Shown one piece after another: positions 7,768-16,567 of a stretch of DNA of 60,021 nt. Made by a program: the position numbers and the translations under genes. The stretch is from NCBI GenBank assembly GCA_947452765.1, contig CANGDR010000010.1, positions 1-60,021 on the forward strand, read 5' to 3'. Source of the DNA: Actinomycetota bacterium (lineage in GTDB: Bacteria; Actinomycetota; Actinomycetes; S36-B12; UBA5976). The notes under the pieces were generated by a model, which worked only from the letters and a program-made list of their open reading frames with translations, was not told where the DNA came from and ran no database searches. Position 1 is the first letter of the stretch, and every line of letters begins with the position of its first letter.

Positions 7768-9966
7768 CTATTTCTGCTTTACGCGATCCAATAGCAAGGT
7801 CGCAATGTCTACAACTTCGGCTGCCGCATCTCGACCAGCTTCTTGCCCGCGAACTGTAACGGCGTCATTTAACATGACTGAACAGAATGGACATGCCACA
7901 GCAATTTTGGTTGCCCCGGTTGCGAGTGCTTCATCACCACGGTTCTGATTAATGCGGGTACCGATGGTTTCTTCCATCCACATCCGGCCACCACCCGCAC
8001 CGCAGCAGAATGACTTCTCTTTATTACGGTCCATTTCAACAAGATTGATGCCCGGCATGTTGGTGATTAGTTCACGTGGTGGCATGTAGATCTTGTTATG
8101 GCGACCCAAGTAGCACGGATCGTGATAAGTAACGTTCTCACCTTCAGCGGTGAGCATGGTTAATCTATTCTCAGTCACTAATTGATTTAACAGAACAGTG
8201 TGATGAACTACTTCGTAATTTCCGCCAAGCTGTGGGTATTCGCGAGCTATGGTGTTCAAGCAATGTGGGCACGTTACAACGATTCGCTTCGCGCCAATTT
8301 CGTTGAGGACTTCAATATTTTGCTGGGCTTGCATTTGGTAGAGGAATTCATTTCCAGCTCGTCGCGCAGGATCACCCGTACAGGTTTCGCCCTCGCCAAG
8401 CACCATGAATTCGATGCCTGCCGTGTGCAGTAATTCGGCAACTGCTTTAGTTGTGCGCTTGGCTCGGTCGTCATAAGCGCCGGCGCAGCCAACCCAGAAC
8501 AGGTACTCCACATCAGCTGGAATTGTGTCTTCACCATCCATTCCAAATACCCGAACTGGGAATTCGACTTCTTCAATCCAGGTAAGGCGGCCACTTGTGT
8601 TCATACCCCAAGGATTTCCCTTAGTTTCTAGGTTCTTAAACAAGCCGTTCAATTCAGCTGGGAATTCTGACTCGACCAATACTTGGTGGCGGCGAAGGTC
8701 CATGAAGTGATCTACGTGCTCAATATCCACTGGACATTGCTGGACGCAAGCGCCACATGATGTACATCCCCAGAGCGCATCATAGTCAATGACTGCGCCT
8801 TCATTGGAACGATGGCCCGTTGCGTCGTAGCCGTCCGTGGTGGCGTGTGGATCATCAGATCGTGAACCGACCATCGGTCGAGCTACTTCGTTCTTGACTT
8901 CATCACTGAATGATTCAAGTGTTGATTCATCACTACCAGCAAGGATGTATGGAGCTTTTGCGAATAAGTGATCGCGCAGGTCCATGATCATAAGTTTTGG
9001 ACTTAGCGGTTTGCCAGTATTCCAAGCTGGACACTGACTTTGGCAACGTCCACACTCAGTACAGCTAAGTAGGTCAAGGTTGCCTTTCCAAGTTAAGTCT
9101 TCGATCTTGCCGCGACCAAAGATTGCATCATCGGCGGGATCTTCAAAGTTCAATACTTCGCTTCCGGTATAAATAGGTAACAGCGGCCCAAGTGCATCTG
9201 GGCGACGACTGAACAAAACATTTAATGGCGCTGCGCCAATGTGTAAATGCTTACTATGCAATGCCAAAACTAGGAATCCTAGAATAACTCCGATATTTAG
9301 CCAAAGTCCGATCATCTCAAGCCATTGGTTAGCAGTAACTCCAAGTGGCGCAATTAGTTTCGCTACCGTTTCTGATGCGAATGCCCCGCCATTCATAAAT
9401 GGAAAATTATAAGTTCCGGTTTCTTTACCAACATTGAATTGCGCACCACGGTAAAGCAAAAGTGTCCAGACCACATTGAAGATCATGAAAAGCACAAACC
9501 AGGCAGCACCAGTATGTGAGCCGTAGAAACGGGAATCGCGACCTAACTTCGCGGGGTTCTTAACTACTCGAATCACAGCAAACATTGCGATGCCGATTAA
9601 CACGAACAGCGCGAATAAGTCTTCAAAAAATCCTGTGATTGGGGAGCGACCAATTATTGGAATTGCGAATTCAGAATTGAACAGAGCGCCAAACGCTTCG
9701 ATGATAGTTAGAGATAAAACTATGAATCCCCAGAAAGCCAAAACATGAGCGATTCCTGGGACAGTCCAAGCAAGTAATTTCTTCTGACCAAAGACTTCAG
9801 TAACTTCAGCTTTTGCGCGGACTTTCTTTTGAGCAGTTCTATCAACTGCGGGTTCACCACTTCGAACTAGGCGATATAAAAACCAAAGGCGCTTTAGAGC
9901 AAGTCCCAAAAGCACAACAGTTATTGCAAGTCCAACGATTAGGCGAAGTGCCATCGAGTCGCTCAT
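7768..9966 (-). CDS. Membrane-bound (Fe-S)-binding heterodisulfide-reductase-like oxidoreductase
   Basis: 732 residues. About six membrane helices in the first ~270 residues resemble the NarI/DsrM gamma-subunit type. Two 4Fe-4S motifs follow: CTECGRCQSQCP (~residue 305) and CTSCGACVQQCP (~residue 400). The C-terminal half carries CCG-type cysteine motifs of HdrB/GlpC/LutA proteins: FWVGCAGAYDD, TCPHCLNTI, a cysteine in DPCYLGRHN, and FCCGAGGGRMW. The architecture is conserved in Actinobacteria (Rv0338c type in M. tuberculosis). It probably passes electrons between the quinone pool and a soluble donor; the physiological partner is not established. It is a single gene, divergent from the M4 peptidase. 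Confidence 0.85.
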   Translation of the reverse strand: MSDSMALRLIVGLAITVVLLGLALKRLWFLYRLVRSGEPAVDRTAQKKVRAKAEVTEVFGQKKLLAWTVPGIAHVLAFWGFIVLSLTIIEAFGALFNSEFAIPIIGRSPITGFFEDLFALFVLIGIAMFAVIRVVKNPAKLGRDSRFYGSHTGAAWFVLFMIFNVVWTLLLYRGAQFNVGKETGTYNFPFMNGGAFASETVAKLIAPLGVTANQWLEMIGLWLNIGVILGFLVLALHSKHLHIGAAPLNVLFSRRPDALGPLLPIYTGSEVLNFEDPADDAIFGRGKIEDLTWKGNLDLLSCTECGRCQSQCPAWNTGKPLSPKLMIMDLRDHLFAKAPYILAGSDESTLESFSDEVKNEVARPMVGSRSDDPHATTDGYDATGHRSNEGAVIDYDALWGCTSCGACVQQCPVDIEHVDHFMDLRRHQVLVESEFPAELNGLFKNLETKGNPWGMNTSGRLTWIEEVEFPVRVFGMDGEDTIPADVEYLFWVGCAGAYDDRAKRTTKAVAELLHTAGIEFMVLGEGETCTGDPARRAGNEFLYQMQAQQNIEVLNEIGAKRIVVTCPHCLNTIAREYPQLGGNYEVVHHTVLLNQLVTENRLTMLTAEGENVTYHDPCYLGRHNKIYMPPRELITNMPGINLVEMDRNKEKSFCCGAGGGRMWMEETIGTRINQNRGDEALATGATKIAVACPFCSVMLNDAVTVRGQEAGRDAAAEVVDIATLLLDRVKQK

Positions 9967-10102
9967 TCAGGTAACCCTCGTGCCTCTCTATTTGTCACCG
10001 CTTATCCGTGACCATAATTTCCTGCAATTGCAGACTATCGCAAGGTGAATTATCTGCTTGCTCGTTTCATTTCTTAAGCCTAGGCAATTCGTTAATCTGT
10101 CG

Positions 10103-10114
10103 TAGATTAGAGCG
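10103..10114 (+). promoter_or_regulatory. Leaderless-type -10 element
   Basis: TAGATT at 10103-10108 followed by six bases and the ATG at 10115, in the ~150-base divergent gap between the Fe-S reductase and the peptidase. Nothing else is evident in that gap. Confidence 0.55.
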
Positions 10115-12088
10115 ATGAGTATCTTCGCCAAGTTCGGATTCTCGCTAGCCATTATTGTCATGAACTTGGCGCCTGGATTCACCGTGCCATTAAATGCAGC
10201 GGCTAATCCAAATTCACCCGTGATTGTGGATTCAGTCGCCTCGGATGCTAGCCGTACAGCTCGTTCCCAGTTGAATAGCCATGCAGCGCAATGGGGAATT
10301 GATCCTGGACAATTTGAATTCGTCAGATCAGTCTCAGGCTTAGGCGGAATGACGACCGATCGATTCGTCCAGAAAATATCGGGCCTCGAGGTCGTTGGGT
10401 CATTTGCTGCTTTGAATATTTCAGCGGCGGGAAATCTACTTTCCTACAATGTTGCAACGAGCACTTACTCAGGTCCAACATCGTCTGTCGTCACGCAAGC
10501 ACAAGCTGAGATAAAACTTAAACGGGCTCTCGCTCTAGCTGCCGGAGTTGACACATCTCAAGTCACAATTGAAAAAATTGAATTAGTAATTGCTGATAGC
10601 GCTTTGACGCCAATCATCACTAGTAGCCAAAAATTAGTTTGGCGAAGCACTACGTCCATTAGTGGCAATTTGGGTTCTATGTCGACGACCTATATGGATG
10701 ATTCATCTGGCGCAATAATTTCGTCGCTCCCTCTCGTGCGTGGCATCACTGCAGCTCCAAATGTTTGTGAAATGCAGGTTGCCCCAGGTTCTGCGCCGGT
10801 ACCTGGGGTAGTTGCTTTATCAAATGGCAAGTTTGGTGTGAACTTAGGTAGCGGTGGTGCTTCACTTCCACTTTGCGGGATCAATACACCAGGTTTAAAT
10901 GCACCAGAGAGCCAGATTGGAATCACAAATATTACGCGTAGCTGGGATTACTACCAGGCCTATCTTGGACTAGACCTTAATGATGAAAAGTTTCTTGGAA
11001 ATATTTCGCCCAGCATCAATGGCGACGCCATACCTCGGATTAGCGCATTCGTGGATGTTTGTGCAACTGGAGCTATTCAAGGCGAACAGTGCCCCTATAT
11101 AAATGCATTCTGGGTGCCATGGGCGTCTTCAGATTGTAATTCAAAAGTCTGTAATGGAATATTTTTAGGCGCAACTTTTGATCATGCCGATGACGTAATT
11201 GCACATGAACTTTCACATGGGGTTACTTTCGCACTGGCATTTAATGCGGGGCTTGCGAACACCTCTGAAACGGCAGCTCTTAGTGAAGCCATTTCAGACA
11301 TCATCGGAGAAGCTGTTGATCAAATTAATGTAGATCCGGGCGAAGCCGCCGACCCTAGCTGGATGATGGGCGAAAATATCCAAGCGGGTGGATTCAGAAA
11401 TATGCAGACTCCTCATGTATTAAAAATTGATAAAAACTGGAAGCCAGCTGATAGTCATGAAAATAGTGGCCCGATTAATCGCTTGGCTTGGCTTTTGGCA
11501 AATGGTGGCAAGGTTGGCAATTTACAAATCAATGCAATCGGCACAACCGCTGCCACACCAGGACTTTGTATTACTGCATCCGAGTGCACCGGGATAACCG
11601 CTGTTTCTGCTCTAACTCTTTCAACAGTAAGCAGGATCGGTCCAACTGCTAGCTTCTTCGACTTTGGCAGAGCGATGATCCAAACGTGCCAAGATTTTGT
11701 AAAAAATGGAACGACAGGATTTTCTTTAGCGACCTGCAAAAATGTCGCTACAGCTTTGCAGGCTCAAGGCATTACTTCCTTAGTGATTACGAATATGACG
11801 AAGCTAAAGACGATAAAGCATGGGAAGTCAGTAACTGTTACTGCTTACTTGAAATCTCTAACAGGTTCGGCAGTTGCTAACCAAACTGTTTACTTGCAGC
11901 AAGCAAAAAAAGGTAAATGGGTGACGATTAAAACTGGAAAATCCGTGAATTCAAATAGTTCTGGAAAAGTCATTTTTAAGGTTGCCTGGAATACCAGAAA
12001 TAAGGCACTTAACTATCGAATAATTTCGAATTCCGATTCAGGATTGATAACTGGAATCAGTAAAACTGAATCTGTGAGAATTAATTAG
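10115..12088 (+). CDS. Secreted M4 (thermolysin-like) metallopeptidase with C-terminal Ig-like domain
   Basis: 657 residues. A signal peptide covers about residues 1-28. A propeptide-like region spans to ~200. The catalytic domain has the zinc motif HELSH near residue 364, the third-ligand helix SEAISDIIGEAVD near 390, and the M4 active-site His context DSHENSGPINRLAW near 450. The last ~90 residues form a beta-rich domain (KHGKSVTVTAYLKS ... VYLQQAKKGKWVTIK) typical of adhesive or stalk modules. An externally acting protease that releases peptides from dissolved protein is the likely role. It is a stand-alone gene that overlaps the 3' end of the converging methyltransferase gene by eight bases. 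Confidence 0.88.
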   Translation: MSIFAKFGFSLAIIVMNLAPGFTVPLNAAANPNSPVIVDSVASDASRTARSQLNSHAAQWGIDPGQFEFVRSVSGLGGMTTDRFVQKISGLEVVGSFAALNISAAGNLLSYNVATSTYSGPTSSVVTQAQAEIKLKRALALAAGVDTSQVTIEKIELVIADSALTPIITSSQKLVWRSTTSISGNLGSMSTTYMDDSSGAIISSLPLVRGITAAPNVCEMQVAPGSAPVPGVVALSNGKFGVNLGSGGASLPLCGINTPGLNAPESQIGITNITRSWDYYQAYLGLDLNDEKFLGNISPSINGDAIPRISAFVDVCATGAIQGEQCPYINAFWVPWASSDCNSKVCNGIFLGATFDHADDVIAHELSHGVTFALAFNAGLANTSETAALSEAISDIIGEAVDQINVDPGEAADPSWMMGENIQAGGFRNMQTPHVLKIDKNWKPADSHENSGPINRLAWLLANGGKVGNLQINAIGTTAATPGLCITASECTGITAVSALTLSTVSRIGPTASFFDFGRAMIQTCQDFVKNGTTGFSLATCKNVATALQAQGITSLVITNMTKLKTIKHGKSVTVTAYLKSLTGSAVANQTVYLQQAKKGKWVTIKTGKSVNSNSSGKVIFKVAWNTRNKALNYRIISNSDSGLITGISKTESVRIN

Positions 12089-12737
12089 CTTTGTTATGGA
12101 CGTGCTGCATGGCCCAGGCATACATGGCAATGGCACCAGCCGCCGAGGCATTCATCGAACGAGTTGAACCACTTTGGGTGATGCCTAGAATTTCGGTACA
12201 GGCTGCTAATCCTTCAGCCGACATCCCTGGTCCTTCTTGGCCAAAGAACAAGGCACAGGATTCGGGAAGTTTCGAGTCCTCGATGTTTCCACAGCCTGGC
12301 ACATTATCTATTCCGATAATTGCCACACCATTTTCCAACGACCAAGCCTTAAAGTCGGCAACTGTCGGGTGATGAAAGAGGTGCAAATAGCGATCGGTGA
12401 CCATCGCACCACGACGATTCCAACCCTTTTTGCCAACGATGTGAACCCCTGCGACGTTGAAGGCATTTGCAGTTCGCACCACTGAACCAATGTTTAAGTC
12501 GTGCTGCCAATTTTCAATTGCAATATGTAACTTGGCTCTGGTTGTATCTAAGTCGGCAACAATTGCTTCCACCGACCAGTAGCGATATTTATCAACTACA
12601 TTTCGGCGATCGCCCAACTCAAGTAACTCAGGATCGAAGTGCGCATCGGTTGGCCAAGGTTTTGGGTGCGGTCCAACACCAACGACGGGATGAAACTCAC
12701 CCGGACCTAAATCACCGCGATCTGGACCCTCTGACAT
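12081..12737 (-). CDS. SPOUT-class (TrmH family) RNA 2'-O-methyltransferase
   Basis: 218 residues. The SPOUT motifs are clear: motif 1 with Asn and Arg in DLNIGSVVRTANAF, motif 2 FFGQEGPGMS and motif 3 SMNASAAGAIAMYAW, which together build the knotted SAM site. The N-terminal ~65 residues are family-specific and carry no known RNA-binding domain. The target may be tRNA or rRNA and cannot be decided from sequence. The ATG directly abuts the TAA of the upstream homocysteine methyltransferase gene, so the two are likely co-transcribed; a functional link through SAM is possible but speculative. Confidence 0.85.
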   Translation of the reverse strand: MSEGPDRGDLGPGEFHPVVGVGPHPKPWPTDAHFDPELLELGDRRNVVDKYRYWSVEAIVADLDTTRAKLHIAIENWQHDLNIGSVVRTANAFNVAGVHIVGKKGWNRRGAMVTDRYLHLFHHPTVADFKAWSLENGVAIIGIDNVPGCGNIEDSKLPESCALFFGQEGPGMSAEGLAACTEILGITQSGSTRSMNASAAGAIAMYAWAMQHVHNKAN

Positions 12738-13622
12738 TTAGCCCTTAAGTGCAGTAGCGATGGCTGCGGTGTGAACCTTGGTTGAGCCACAGCAAGAACC
12801 AATCGCCTTAATGCCTAATGACTTCATCTCGGTTGCGAATTCGCCCATTTCCTCAGGTGTTCCGGTGTAAATAAAGTCGCCACCGACTAGTTGCGGCAAC
12901 CCGGCGTTGGACTGAATAAAGATGTGTACGCCATCTGGCTTAGCGTCTGCCATTTCACCCGCGATGATTCGCATTTCATCGGTACCGCGGCCGCAGTTTG
13001 CGCCGATTAGTCGCACACCCATAGCGGCAATTTCGGTGACTGCAGTTGCCGGCTTAACGCCCATCATGGTTCGTAAGTTCGTATCGAAACTCAGCGTTGC
13101 AACGATTGGCATGCCAGGAGCAACTTCCTTGGCTGCTTCAACCGCTGCACTTACTTCGCCCAAATCGCTCATAGTTTCGATCAAAATTGCGTCGCAGCCA
13201 CCATCAACTAGGCCTTTGATTTGTTCTGCAAATAATGCCTTGCCAGTTTCAGGAGTCAATGTGCCCATTGGGTCCATAAGTTCACCAGATGGGCCGACGT
13301 CACCAAAGACAAAGACGTTTTTGTGTTTATCGGCAACTGTGCGCGCTACTTGCGATCCAGCCTTATTTAATTCATGAACTCGATCCCCAAGACCATGCAT
13401 CTCTAATCGGCCACGCGTGCCACCAAAAGTATTTGTTGTTACAACGTTCGCGCCAGCTGCGGCATAGCCTTCGAGAACGGAGGCAACTCGGTCTGGCTGT
13501 TCGACATTCCACAATTCTGGAGCGCCGCCATCAGTTAAGCCCAGGTCTTGCAACGCGGTTCCCATGGCGCCATCGCCAACGAGGGTATTACCTGCATCAA
13601 GCCATTCATAAACATTGGCCAT
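12738..13622 (-). CDS. Homocysteine S-methyltransferase family protein (BHMT/MetH N-terminal type)
   Basis: 294 residues, a TIM-barrel zinc methyltransferase. The zinc-binding cysteines appear as GANCGRG (~residue 205) and GSCCGS near the C-terminus; the N-terminal LVGDGAMGTALQ and TTNTFGG motifs are also typical. It transfers a methyl group to homocysteine to make methionine. It lacks the folate, cobalamin and activation domains of full MetH, so it either uses a small donor such as betaine or S-methylmethionine, or acts as the homocysteine module of a split enzyme. AGGAG precedes the ATG. The gene follows a small PF13769-type gene by 13 bases and precedes the SPOUT methyltransferase directly. 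Confidence 0.82.
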   Translation of the reverse strand: MANVYEWLDAGNTLVGDGAMGTALQDLGLTDGGAPELWNVEQPDRVASVLEGYAAAGANVVTTNTFGGTRGRLEMHGLGDRVHELNKAGSQVARTVADKHKNVFVFGDVGPSGELMDPMGTLTPETGKALFAEQIKGLVDGGCDAILIETMSDLGEVSAAVEAAKEVAPGMPIVATLSFDTNLRTMMGVKPATAVTEIAAMGVRLIGANCGRGTDEMRIIAGEMADAKPDGVHIFIQSNAGLPQLVGGDFIYTGTPEEMGEFATEMKSLGIKAIGSCCGSTKVHTAAIATALKG

Positions 13623-13635
13623 AGTTACTCCTTAA

Positions 13636-13926
13636 TTAGGAAAGCTTGTCAAGCATTTCTTGTAATGCCGCAGCGTCAAGTTTATTTTCGAGTTCAGAAC
13701 TTATCCGCTCGGCAACTTCTGTTGCGTCACCGGTAGCCGGCATCCAATCACTTCGAATCCAACCATCTAGATATGCATCAGCATCAGCTGCACCGACGCG
13801 CATCGCTGCCTCGTCGATTGCCTCTTGAAAGCGGTTTGCTAACGAGACTTTGACGGTTTCATCACCTTCACGCACAACTACCATCGATGGAAAGTCGCGC
13901 CAGTAAGTGATTTGGTATTCCGCCAT
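13636..13926 (-). CDS. Small PF13769-type ('virulence factor' domain) protein
   Basis: 96 residues. The YWRDFPSMVVVREG start, the ANRFQEAIDEAAMRVG centre and the DAYLDGW segment match my memory of a small domain named virulence factor in Pfam, best known from Alphaproteobacteria next to corrinoid or folate methyltransferase genes. No signal peptide or membrane helix is present, and the C-terminal third is a charged helix. Its place 13 bases upstream of a single-domain homocysteine methyltransferase gene suggests a role in methionine formation rather than virulence; that is inference. TAGAAT lies exactly six bases before the ATG, so the operon probably begins here as a leaderless message. Confidence 0.72.
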   Translation of the reverse strand: MAEYQITYWRDFPSMVVVREGDETVKVSLANRFQEAIDEAAMRVGAADADAYLDGWIRSDWMPATGDATEVAERISSELENKLDAAALQEMLDKLS

Positions 13927-13938
13927 GCCTACATTCTA
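13927..13938 (-). promoter_or_regulatory. Leaderless-type -10 element (minus strand)
   Basis: On the reverse strand TAGAAT (13933-13938) is followed by six bases and the ATG at 13926. It would drive the three-gene unit 13926 to 12081. Confidence 0.55.
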
Positions 13939-13992
13939 TGTTTGTAACGGAAATAGCGGGTCGATGGAGTGCTTATGTTGTAACCGAATCAG

Positions 13993-14004
13993 TAGATTGG
14001 GGAT
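13993..14004 (+). promoter_or_regulatory. Leaderless-type -10 element
   Basis: TAGATT at 13993-13998, six bases, then the GTG at 14005. It is back to back with the minus-strand promoter at 13927-13938. Confidence 0.5.
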
Positions 14005-14688
14005 GTGAGCGAGCAAAGCAATCCAAACCATGGTGCCCCGTTTTGGCATCATGAACACAAAGGCGAGCCCAGGCTGCCAATAAATTTGGTGGTGAGTTTG
14101 GTGATTGTGCTGCAATTGACCCTGCCGCGCGCATTGAACATCTCATTTCCCTGGTTCATATGCGGCATCGAAGCGGGCCTGCTCTTATTGATTAACATCT
14201 TGGAGCCACGTCGAATCATGGCGAACTCTGGGCTGCCACGGAAACTCAGTCTTGGTTTAACCATTGCTATGTCTATGGCAAACATGTACTCAATAATTCG
14301 CCTAATTGATCAGTTACTTAATGGGCAAGTTAAAGATGCCAAAAGTTTGCTGATTACCGGAGGCTCAATCTGGCTGACAAATGTTGTGGTCTTTGCACTC
14401 TGGTACTGGGAATTTGATCGCGGTGGCCCAGGTGCGCGAGCTGCTGCTTCGAAGCAAATTCCAGACTTCATGTTTCCACAAATGTCCGATCCAAATTTGG
14501 CGGCACCACACTGGGCTACTTCTTTTTTTGATTACCTATATATCTCGTTCACAAATTCAAGCGCTTTCAGTCCAACGGATGTACTCCCGCTAACTCGGTG
14601 GGCAAAAGCATTGATGCTGGTACAGTCAGTCACATCACTAATTGTTGTTGCGTTAGTTGTAGCGCGCGCAGTAAACATTCTTCGTTAA
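14005..14688 (+). CDS. Membrane protein with ion-channel-like C-terminal pore region
   Basis: 227 residues with a GTG start and five or so membrane helices (about 27-46, 50-66, 80-100, 115-135 and 195-222). The C-terminal part, FFDYLYISFTNSSAFSPTDVLPLTRWAKALM, has the layout of the pore-loop and last helix of two-helix potassium channels, where TxGYGD is normally found, but the filter here reads SSAFSPTD and would not coordinate potassium in the usual way. It resembles DUF1345-type proteins; the family call is moderate. The Arg/Gly-rich cytosolic loop at EFDRGGPGARAAASK is notable. It is followed 16 bases later by an alpha/beta hydrolase gene. Confidence 0.65.
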   Translation: MSEQSNPNHGAPFWHHEHKGEPRLPINLVVSLVIVLQLTLPRALNISFPWFICGIEAGLLLLINILEPRRIMANSGLPRKLSLGLTIAMSMANMYSIIRLIDQLLNGQVKDAKSLLITGGSIWLTNVVVFALWYWEFDRGGPGARAAASKQIPDFMFPQMSDPNLAAPHWATSFFDYLYISFTNSSAFSPTDVLPLTRWAKALMLVQSVTSLIVVALVVARAVNILR

Positions 14689-14704
14689 ATTGCTCGGAGT
14701 TCAA

Positions 14705-15295
14705 ATGAAACGCGTTTTAATAATTCACGGTTGGGGAAACGAACGACCGGTAGGTCACTGGCACCGCAACCTCGCCAACTCACTTCGACGAGACGGACAT
14801 GTTGTTGCCTATCCGCAGTTACCTGATACCGAACTTCCCACTCTTGATAAGTGGCTGGCAGTACTCAAAGTGGAATTAGATATGTTGAAGGAAGTTGGCA
14901 ATGGTGAACTTTTAGTGTTTGGTCACTCACTAGGTTGTTTAACTTGGTTGCACATCGCACAAAGTGAAATGTTGCAAGAAAAAGTAAGCCGAGTCATGTT
15001 AGTTGCACCAGCTGATCCAGATCTATGCGGCGAAGTTCCATCATTCCAAATGAATTTAAATTCCGCGGCAGTCAAAGAAGCTGCGCACGATGCTGCAGCT
15101 GAAACGTTATTGGTTGGGAGTGATTCAGATCCTTGGCTTCCTCGTGGCTTAGAAGAAACTTTTGCAAAACCGCTGGGCCTACCTTTTACGTTAGTTATGG
15201 GCGCCGGACACTTTGCAGTCGAAGAAGGTTGGACGCCATGGGCTGGTGTCATTAATTGGGTTAACGATCCAAATACCGACTTAGCTGTTCGGTAA
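14705..15295 (+). CDS. RBBP9/YdeN-type serine alpha/beta hydrolase
   Basis: 196 residues from ATG 14705, chosen because GGAG sits five bases upstream; a TTG at 14690 is less likely. The protein has IIHGWGNE at the N-terminus, the nucleophile elbow GHSLGC around residue 78, the acid in VGSDSDPWLP and the catalytic His in GAGHFAVEEGW. This is the compact RBBP9/YdeN fold; substrates of such bacterial hydrolases are mostly unknown. It is cytosolic. It lies between a membrane protein and an MFS transporter, all on the same strand with short gaps, suggesting one transcription unit. Confidence 0.82.
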   Translation: MKRVLIIHGWGNERPVGHWHRNLANSLRRDGHVVAYPQLPDTELPTLDKWLAVLKVELDMLKEVGNGELLVFGHSLGCLTWLHIAQSEMLQEKVSRVMLVAPADPDLCGEVPSFQMNLNSAAVKEAAHDAAAETLLVGSDSDPWLPRGLEETFAKPLGLPFTLVMGAGHFAVEEGWTPWAGVINWVNDPNTDLAVR

Positions 15296-15301
15296 CTAAA
15301 C

Positions 15302-16543
15302 ATGCTTAATGACCTAAAGAAACTTTGGCAAAATTTCGCATTTCGAAAATTATTGGTAGCCCGTATCATTTCAAATTTTGGTAATGGACTTGGTCCAATC
15401 GCATTAGCGTTCGGTGTCCTTAGCTTGGACAATGCAACAGCAACGACACTAAGTATTGTCATGGCCTGTCAGCTTGGTCCGATGGTTTTATTTATGTTGT
15501 TCGGTGGAGTTATCGCAGATCGCTACCCGCGTGCAATGGTGGTTGGCACATCCGATGTAATGCTAAGTGCCTTCGTTGTGACCAATGGAATCATGTTGAT
15601 AAATGGTTCGGCAACAGTTTTGAGCCTGGGTGTAATCGCATTAATAAGCGGAATTTTGAATGCCCTTTGGTGGCCCGCAATGTCAGGAATAGTTCCCGAA
15701 TTGGTTCCGGAGGAAGACCTCCAGTCTGCCAATTCTGTTATCGGGTTAGGTTCCAACATGGCTAACATCGTTGGAACAGTTACTGGTGGAATTATCGTCG
15801 CTGGAATTGGCGCAGGCTGGGCAATGGTTACAGATGGCATCACATTCTTGATTGCTGGGATTCTAGTATTTACTCTTCGTTCATATGGAAATACCAGAGA
15901 GCGAACCGAACATTCCCCAACTGTTTTAGATGACTTGGCTCACGGCTGGAAAGAGTTCATTAGCCATAGCTGGGTTGTCACAATCGTTGCTGGCTATTCG
16001 ATCGGCGCAATGATTTTCGAGAGCACTTTCGCCGTGGTTGGTCCGGTGCACGCACAAGAAATTCTTGGTGGTCCTAAACCTTGGTCTTGGATCATGGCAG
16101 CACTTTCCGTAGGAATGGCTACGGGAGTTTTACTTTCGATGAAGCTTCGACCACAGCGCCCGTTAGTTATCGGACTACTTTCGCAGTTCGGGATGGTGCT
16201 TTGGATTTTGACGATGGGACTTACCAACTGGATACCTTTGATATTGGTTACGGCCTTTTTCGCAGGTATTTCGATGGACTTTTTCATGGTGTTATGGCAA
16301 ACCGCAATGCAAACGAACATTCCTCGGGAGTCTTTATCTCGCGTTACTTCCTACGACGCATTTGGTTCACTCGCATTTGCACCACTCGGCCTGGTGATCG
16401 CAGGTCCAATCACTGAAAGGATCGGATCACCGCAGATGCTGGTTTCGATGGCTGTCATTTTTGCGGTTGTACTTATTGCGATGCTCTGCGTGCCAAGTGT
16501 GCGCAATTTGCGCGGCCAAAATCAAGAAGTGCAAACTGTCTAG
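15302..16543 (+). CDS. Major facilitator superfamily transporter (DHA3-like exporter)
   Basis: 413 residues with about twelve hydrophobic helices. The conserved loop between helices 2 and 3 is GGVIADRYPRAMV, the MFS motif A. A long central loop (RSYGNTRERTEHSPTVLDD) separates the two six-helix halves. The sequence resembles the DHA3/enterobactin-exporter-like branch, so drug or metabolite export driven by the proton gradient is a reasonable guess; the substrate is not predictable. It starts six bases after the hydrolase gene and ends just before the DapB-like gene. The start ATG lacks a strong ribosome-binding site. Confidence 0.83.
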   Translation: MLNDLKKLWQNFAFRKLLVARIISNFGNGLGPIALAFGVLSLDNATATTLSIVMACQLGPMVLFMLFGGVIADRYPRAMVVGTSDVMLSAFVVTNGIMLINGSATVLSLGVIALISGILNALWWPAMSGIVPELVPEEDLQSANSVIGLGSNMANIVGTVTGGIIVAGIGAGWAMVTDGITFLIAGILVFTLRSYGNTRERTEHSPTVLDDLAHGWKEFISHSWVVTIVAGYSIGAMIFESTFAVVGPVHAQEILGGPKPWSWIMAALSVGMATGVLLSMKLRPQRPLVIGLLSQFGMVLWILTMGLTNWIPLILVTAFFAGISMDFFMVLWQTAMQTNIPRESLSRVTSYDAFGSLAFAPLGLVIAGPITERIGSPQMLVSMAVIFAVVLIAMLCVPSVRNLRGQNQEVQTV

Positions 16544-16567
16544 AAATCTTTGTGCAAGTATTGGCAC

